A stretch of DNA of 64,000 bases from Dastarcus helophoroides (lineage: Eukaryota; Arthropoda; Insecta; Coleoptera; Bothrideridae): the NCBI GenBank assembly GCA_028583605.1, contig CM053331.1, forward strand, positions 31,970,411 through 32,034,410, in the 5' to 3' direction. Below are positions 58,321 through 64,000 of the stretch, piece after piece. The position numbers and the translations under genes are program-made. The notes beneath the pieces were generated by a model. The model did no database searches, was not told the DNA's origin, and saw nothing but the letters and a program-made list of their open reading frames with translations. Within the stretch, counting starts at the first letter, position 1. Every line of letters starts with the position of its first letter.

Positions 58321-60017
58321 AACCACTTCCCAAAATTTCCCAACACAACTGAAGAAGCTTTCACTTCAAATTAAAAAAGTCTAAATAGCTGACAAAAAGG
58401 AAAATTTATCAAGCTTAAAATTAAGAACTTAGTAAAAGTAAAAATCAAAGTTTTAAAATCGGAGTTTTGAGAGAGAAAAATGAAAATACGAAAAAAAAAC
58501 TCGAAATTTGAAATAAAATATATTTCAAACTAAAATTTCTCAAACAACATCAACATTTTGTGATTACAGTTAAAACTCAAAAAAAAATCGACAAATTTAT
58601 AACAAAACACTTTTAAAAATTTCAAAGAAACAAACGCATGAGCATTTTGAGACTGAAAATTCGAAAAAAGTCAACAATTCTAGCAAAAAATCGTAATTTT
58701 GAGGCTGCCTAAATTTTAGACAAAAAGCATAAAATTTGAAATTGTAACCAGAAACTTAGAAAAAGACCAAAACGCGGAGAAGGACGGATTCTGGATTTTT
58801 CTGGGAGGGGGGCAGATGACGAAGAGATTCTCTAATAAACTATGAAATTAAAATTTTAAAAGAAAATCTGAATTAAAAAAAACTGCATATGTTCAGGTTT
58901 AAACCTTACAATTAGATTTTAAGCAAAACATTTTTAAATAATCGACATTTTTTAAAATGTCGAAATTTCGATAAAAAGTAAAATTTTTAAAAGGACAAAA
59001 ATTGTAAAATAGAACGACATTTTGAAAAGAGTCGAGATTGGAAAAAACCGAATTAGCAAAAAGTTGAAATTTTGAAATTTTTTTAAAACAATCAATATTT
59101 TGGAACAACTTTGGTTAAAATTACAAAAAAAATCGAAAATTAAAAATTAAGAAGTTTTTAAAAACAATCAAAATGTTTCAAAGAGCCGCAATTTTGAAAA
59201 ATAGTCGAAAATTTCAAAGAAGTCAGGTTTTAAAAAAAATCAGATTTAAAAAAAGTCAGATTCTAAAAATAATCCTTATTTTCAAAAAAAAGGCGAACTC
59301 TTAAAAGTTGCATTACTTTCCAAAAAAGTATGAAAATTTGGAAAATGCGGAATATTCGAGAAGAAGTATAGTTTTGTGTCGAATTTTTAAAAAATGTCAA
59401 AAAGTTAGTAAAAATTTGAAATTTTTAAATAAGACAAAAAAGTGGAAATTTTGAAAGAGTTCCAAATTTTAAATCAATTAAAACTACAAAGGTCGTTATT
59501 TTTGAAGTCTCATTTAAAAAAATTAAATTCTCAGAAAAATCTAGAATTTTAAAAAGAAGATTTTGAAAATACGACGAAAGTTATAAAAGAAAATATTTTA
59601 ATATTTAAAAAAAAACGCAATTTTCAAAAAGCAGTCGAATTTTCTTTCCAAATTTTTCAAAAAAAAAACTATGAAAATTAAAAAAATGTCGCGACTTCTT
59701 CAACATGAATCAAAGTTTTGATAAAAAATCGAAATATTCAAAACAGCTTTGAAAATGGTCTCGAAAATTTGAAACGTCAAAATGTTGGCAAAAATTAAAA
59801 TATTAATAAAAGGTTGAAATTTTTAAAAGAAAAAGATATTAAAAAAATAAATATAGAAATTTTGAAAAAATTCGAAATTTTTAATAAATCCAGAATTTGA
59901 AAAAGAATCGGAGGTTTTGAAAAAAAATTCTAAAAATATCCAAATTTGAAAATATTCGAAATTTTCCAGGATCGAATGTTCTGAAGTCCTACTAAATTAA
60001 ATATTAATTAGTATACA
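58321..60017. repeat. A-rich degenerate block
   Basis: GTCGAAATTTTGAAAAA-type words with little else; no coding potential. Confidence 0.65.
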
Positions 60018-60195
60018 GGTTGATTTTCACTACAGGGATCTCGTAAACTACTAGAGTTATAAGGAAGCTTAAATAAACCAAGTTGAGCAGCTGAATAATA
60101 TTAGGCATTAAATTCTGCACTACTTTTCCCATTTAGGTTTTGTTGTATTTTTTATGGTTTACGAGATACCTGTAGTGAAATTTGGTTTAACCTAA
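60018..60195. mobile_element. Short MITE
   Basis: About 175 bp with inverted ends GTTGATTTTCACTACAGGGA..TCTCGTAAAC and the complement of GTTTACGAGATACCTGTAGT..AACC. The centre has no open frame. The ends are diverged but clearly inverted. Confidence 0.75.
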
Positions 60196-61130
60196 ATTTT
60201 CAAATATCGATGTTTTGAAAAAGAATGTGAAAATTTTAAAAAAGTAAAAAAATTAACATTTGAAAAAACCAAAATTTTCGGAGAAAGTTGAAATTTTTGA
60301 AACCGTATCTGAAATAAATGCCAAAATTAAAAAAAGATCAAAATTTTACAAAAAAGTGAAAATTAAGAAGTAGTTTACGATAACGTGAAATTTTGAAAAA
60401 TGGCTGAAAGAATATGGAAATTAATAGACACAAATTCTGAAAACAACAAAACAAAATTCGAAAATTTTAAAAGAGGTCATTCACAAAATGAAACATTTAA
60501 AAAAGTCAGAATTCTTAAAAATGTCTAAATTTCGAAAGAAGTCGAAATTTTAAAAAGATGAAATTACAAAAAATGAACGTTCAAAAAACTTGACGTTTTA
60601 AAATAAAGTGGAAATGTTCAAAAATACTGCAAATTTTGGTAATGAAGGCCAAAATGATCAAAAAAGTCGATTCAAAGTTTCGAAAAAATCCAAATTTTGA
60701 AAAGTCGAAACCTTCAAAGAAATTTTCGAAAAAATTTCAAATTTTGAAAGGAAATCTGAATTTTGAAATACATCGAAATTTCGAAAAAAGTTTATGCTTT
60801 TAAAAACTTCTCACTTTCAAAAAAAATTTAAAGGGTAAAAAAAATTCATATTTAGAAAAACCAAAATTATTTTAAAAAGTCGAAATATTGAAATACGATG
60901 AAGTCGTAATTCTGAAAAGAAAAAGAACTTTTGAAGAGAAATTCAAAATTTTTAAAAAAGACGATTTTTCAAAAACTAATTTTCAAAAGTCAAAAATTGA
61001 GATTTTGATAAAAGTCGTAATTTTCAGAAGTCAAATTTTCTAAAAACCAGACATTGTTCAAAATATGTATTTATACCAAAATAATTTAAAATGAAGCAAG
61101 CAAGCATTTAGATACCTATCTAGTGAAATT
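60196..61130. repeat. A-rich degenerate block
   Basis: Continuation of the low-complexity family until about 61070, followed by non-repetitive DNA before the mannosidase-like exon. Confidence 0.6.
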
Positions 61131-61548
61131 AACCTCTCTCTAACCTCCGAAAATATAAAAGCTTTGTAATGCTAGTTAGTATAGCTTTTAATGTTGAAAA
61201 ATGAATAGATAAAGTCCTCCTGGTATTAACAGAACGCAAAGCTTTAATCATGACAGTGGAGACCAAACACGATATATGTGATATCAAGTAGAAGAATATA
61301 AATATGTGAGCAGATAATTATGTTATCAAACGAACACAAATTGATAATTGCAACTCAATCTCTAACCATTCTTTTATGTATTCCAGTGAAGAACGTTACT
61401 CTTTAGTTTGTGTAAATCACCGTTAACGGTAGGTTTAGGTTAATAATTTTGCATATCCTAGAAATAAATCAAGCAATAAACCGTTTGCTAATACATGAAA
61501 ATAAAATATTCACTTATCAGCTATTTGTATATTATCTTATTATCTATC

Positions 61549-61603
61549 AAGTCATATAACGTAACTAATGCAAATAACAAGCATTAGTTACGTTACATGA
61601 CTT
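61549..61603. repeat. Perfect-type hairpin upstream of the mannosidase-like exon
   Basis: Two arms of about 22 nt (AAGTCAT..AACGTAACTAATGC and its complement GCATTAGTTACGTT..ATGACTT) flank a 9-nt loop. The only difference is an extra AT in the left arm. It lies about 120 bp before the start codon and may be a decayed MITE or a cis element. Confidence 0.6.
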
Positions 61604-61720
61604 TTTTGTAAATCAATTTTAACGTGTAATCTGCTATTAGTTCGTATTTTTAGTAGTTACGTTTATTTATTTATTTAATGTAAATATTTTTTTAGTTGTT
61701 TATGGACTGATGTGTACAAG

Positions 61721-61810
61721 ATGTTTCTTAAATGTTTATTAGTTCTAATAGGGCTGGTACCTTTAGTGATATCTAGACCATCTATCAAAAAAGCAAAATG
61801 TGGATATGAG
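61721..61810 (+). CDS. First coding exon, probably lysosomal alpha-mannosidase (GH38)
   Basis: Thirty codons from ATG to GAG, then donor GTATGG. MFLKCLLVLIGLVPLVISRP is a typical signal peptide; KKAKCGYE follows at once. CGYE directly after the signal peptide is how mature lysosomal alpha-mannosidases begin (CGYE-S/T-C-P...), and an exon break after it is plausible. The next exon, expected to carry HTHDDVGWLKT, is not in the remaining 2.2 kb, which holds only transposon remnants. The product would be a secretory/lysosomal glycosidase trimming mannose from N-glycans. The assignment rests on a few residues, so another secreted protein is possible. Confidence 0.6.
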
Positions 61811-62224
61811 GTATGGCACTTAATTAGTTAATTTTCTTAGTAGCTCTCTAGTTTTTGATTTTTATGCATTCATTTTTCCAACGTTACCAACTTTCTCTAT
61901 GACTCTTCTATTTAAGGGTAAAATATAAGAATTGGGCCTTTTTAGGGGCCAAACATTTAAAAACTATTTTAAGGTCATACGTTTACTGTAAATTTAATGT
62001 AAAAGTTGGTTATGCCTTATACTTTTTGTGGAATTTTGGGAATTTTTGGGAACGCTTGCTTCGTTTTTAAGTGGAAATAAATACGCCCTAGGATTTTCCA
62101 ACAGTAGATTTTTGTTTTACGTCCATCTCTCGTTATTTCGTGGGAAGACAACATCGTTCATAAAATCATCAATTAGAAAAATGAAACACTCACATCATGA
62201 ACCATTGGTATTCATGAACCGTAA

Positions 62225-62535
62225 CCAGGGGCGAATTAAGCTTGCCTGTGGGCTTTAAACCTTAGGTTTTGCCCATGGCTTTCTTACATGCCCACATAGT
62301 GGCGTGTAGTTTATTCCACTGGGTTTCCAGGTATAAATTCCATTTCAGTTTAGTATCAGGTACACTCCAAGATACTTTACCGAGATGGAGTACGTTATCG
62401 CCTGCCCCCATAGATACAGTGGTTCTATGGGAATTGCTTTATGTCTCCTAGTGAATATTAAGGCTACAATCTTTGACGGGTTTACTGTCAGTCTCGTTTT
62501 CATACACCAGAATTCAACAACTCTCCGTGATTGTG
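62225..62535 (-). pseudogene. LINE remnant, 3' part, split by a MITE
   Basis: The - strand encodes RRVVEFWCMKTRLTVNPSKI, VALIFTRR and SVKYLGVYL, the block that follows the RT catalytic box in jockey-like elements. The upstream half of the same frame is at 62945-63225. Confidence 0.75.
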
Positions 62536-62944
62536 GTGGAACGGACTGGTTCTTGGTTATCTTCAAAAATTGAAATACAAATCTTATCAGAAAATGTACT
62601 GCAAGGCGGCTGGAGATTTGTATTATTGAATCCATGCGTACAGTGTATGCTAGAAATGAAGAAGTGGTGCTATACTGGCGCTTACGTATAATTACAATAC
62701 AACGTAGACGTTTTAAAAACTACTACCTTGATATCAAGATTGTTTTCTGCATTTCCTCAAATTTGATGTCCAGATCTTGTTCTCTAAAACCCAGAAAGAA
62801 ATAAAAAACACAACAAAGATTGCTCTTACGCGTTTCGATAGCCAAACTATCTCTCTGAAGATGATAGCTTGGCTATCGAAGCGCGTTAGAGCAACCTTTG
62901 TTGTGTTTTTTAATCTTTCTTGGTTTCAGAAGAAGAATTGTTAG
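62536..62944. mobile_element. Family-A MITE material inserted in a LINE
   Basis: Left end GGAACGGACTGGTTCTTGGT at 62538; right half (GATGATAGCTTGGCTATCGA to CTTTCTTGGTTTCAG) at 62775-62930. Between them is about 180 bp not found in other copies. It interrupts the LINE frame. Confidence 0.65.
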
Positions 62945-63228
62945 CCAGTTCTTTGAGTGTGTTTAAGAATTTGCCTCCGATCACTATCACCACGACATCG
63001 GCGTAACGATAGACTCAAAAGCCTGCCTCGTTAAGTCGGACCAAAATATCTTCTACCACTAGGTTCCACAGGAGAGCGGAAATAACCACACCCTACGGGC
63101 ATCTCCTAGCAGGGCCACCTTGAATGATTTAACTTCCATGCCTAACTGAGACTTCTCTCGATGTTAGCATGTTTTGTGTCAGGGTTGGTGGTATCCCCCA
63201 AGTGATCATAGCTCTCTCAATGGCTTTA
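62945..63228 (-). pseudogene. LINE remnant, RT part, split by a MITE
   Basis: The - strand encodes a degraded CPQG block, LLWNLVVEDILVRLNEAGF, then RYADVVVIVIGGKFLNTLK. The catalytic YADD is YADV here, and stops are present. It would continue into the fragment at 62225-62535. Confidence 0.7.
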
Positions 63229-64000
63229 TAATAGTCCATTCAAAAAGTCCATAGGATGACACATAGATGGCGTTACTAGACTTTTTTCTATATCATTTTT
63301 ATTTAGTACTAACCTTCAAACGATACGTGTATAAATTTGACAGCAATCTGACTATTGATTCGTGAGTTATAGCACTTTGTGTGAAGCAACTTTTGTTATT
63401 AAAATAAAAATGGAAAAAAGTGAATTTTGAGTTTTGATAAAGCATTGCTTTTTGATGAAAAAAAATACAGTGGAAACCAAACAGTGGCTTAATAAACATT
63501 ATCCGAACTCTGCTTCATCCAAATGGTAGAGAAGTGAATTGCTGAATTTAAACGGGGTCATACCAGCACAAATGATGCAGAGCGCAGTGGACGCCCAAAT
63601 GAGGCTGTTATTGCAGAAAACATCAAAAAAAATCCACAAACTGGTTATGAACGATCGCAAATTAAAGGTGCACGAACTAGCTGACATTGTAAAGATACCA
63701 GATGGTAGTGTTTTTACCATTTTACTCGAACATTTGGGTATGCGAAAGCTTTAGGCAAAGTGGGTGCCGCGTGAGCTCACAGTCGACCAAAAGCAACAAC
63801 GAATAGATGCTTCAGAGAAGTGTTTGGCGCTGTTAAACCGCAATAAAATAAAATTCTATCGTCGATATGCGACAATGGTTGAGACATGGCTTCACTATTA
63901 CACACCAGAATCCAAAAGATAGTCAGCTGAGTGGACAGCAGTCAACGAACCGAATCCAAAGCGAGCAAAGACGCAACAGTCGGCCGATAAGGTGATGGCT
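63229..64000 (+). pseudogene. mariner element with decayed transposase, cut by window end
   Basis: A probable end sequence (AAAAAGTCCATAGGATGACA) precedes a mariner-type frame starting MEKSEF near 63411. Recognisable blocks: KKNTVETKQWLNKHYPNSA, the GHTSTNDA/SGRP region, VHELADIVKIPDGSVFTIL (helix-turn-helix), AKWVPRELTVDQKQQRID, and ETWLHYYTPESKR. Stops and frameshifts interrupt it. The first catalytic aspartate of the DD34D triad (TMDETW in relatives) is Val (TMVETW). The rest lies beyond the window. Confidence 0.85.

Overview
The window is a piece of an AT-rich animal nuclear genome, most likely an insect. Introns are mostly about 50 bp or many kb, intergenic DNA is full of decayed arthropod-type non-LTR retrotransposons, MITEs and a mariner, and no bacterial operon structure is present. 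The exact order (beetle, wasp, bug) cannot be fixed from the sequence.

Three genes are supported. (1) A secretin-family (class B1) G-protein-coupled receptor on the + strand, most like parathyroid-hormone receptors, can be assembled from 12 exons between 18,738 and 56,227. The ectodomain is split over three exons separated by introns of 20.5 kb and 11.4 kb. The seven-helix core and tail lie mostly in short exons with introns of about 50 bp. The signal-peptide exon was not found and probably lies upstream of the window. (2) Mrto4, a nuclear 60S ribosome-assembly factor, is complete in four exons on the - strand (41,427-42,297) and nested inside the receptor's 11.4-kb intron. (3) A signal-peptide first exon at 61,721-61,810 (+) looks like the start of lysosomal alpha-mannosidase, whose other exons would lie past the right edge.

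The rest is repeats. About half the window is a degenerate short-period family built on (T)n-AAATTTCGAC, in T-rich or A-rich blocks that switch strand. The same receptor intron also holds about 3.6 kb of 8-bp satellite (AAACTAAG, AAACTGAG, AAACTATG). Non-LTR remnants lie at 11.8-18.6, 29.6-30.4, 36.0, 52.3-53.3 and 62.2-63.2 kb, all pseudogenes. Non-autonomous DNA elements include a dispersed palindromic MITE family (about nine copies), a pogo/Tigger-like MITE, three foldback elements of 0.5-1.3 kb, a near-perfect 215-bp hairpin and a decayed mariner at the right edge.

There is no CRISPR array, operon or obviously new enzymatic system. The most notable points are the reconstructed receptor with its antisense nested gene, a GC-AG intron, an alternative short tail that intron retention would produce, and the higher-order structure of the satellites.
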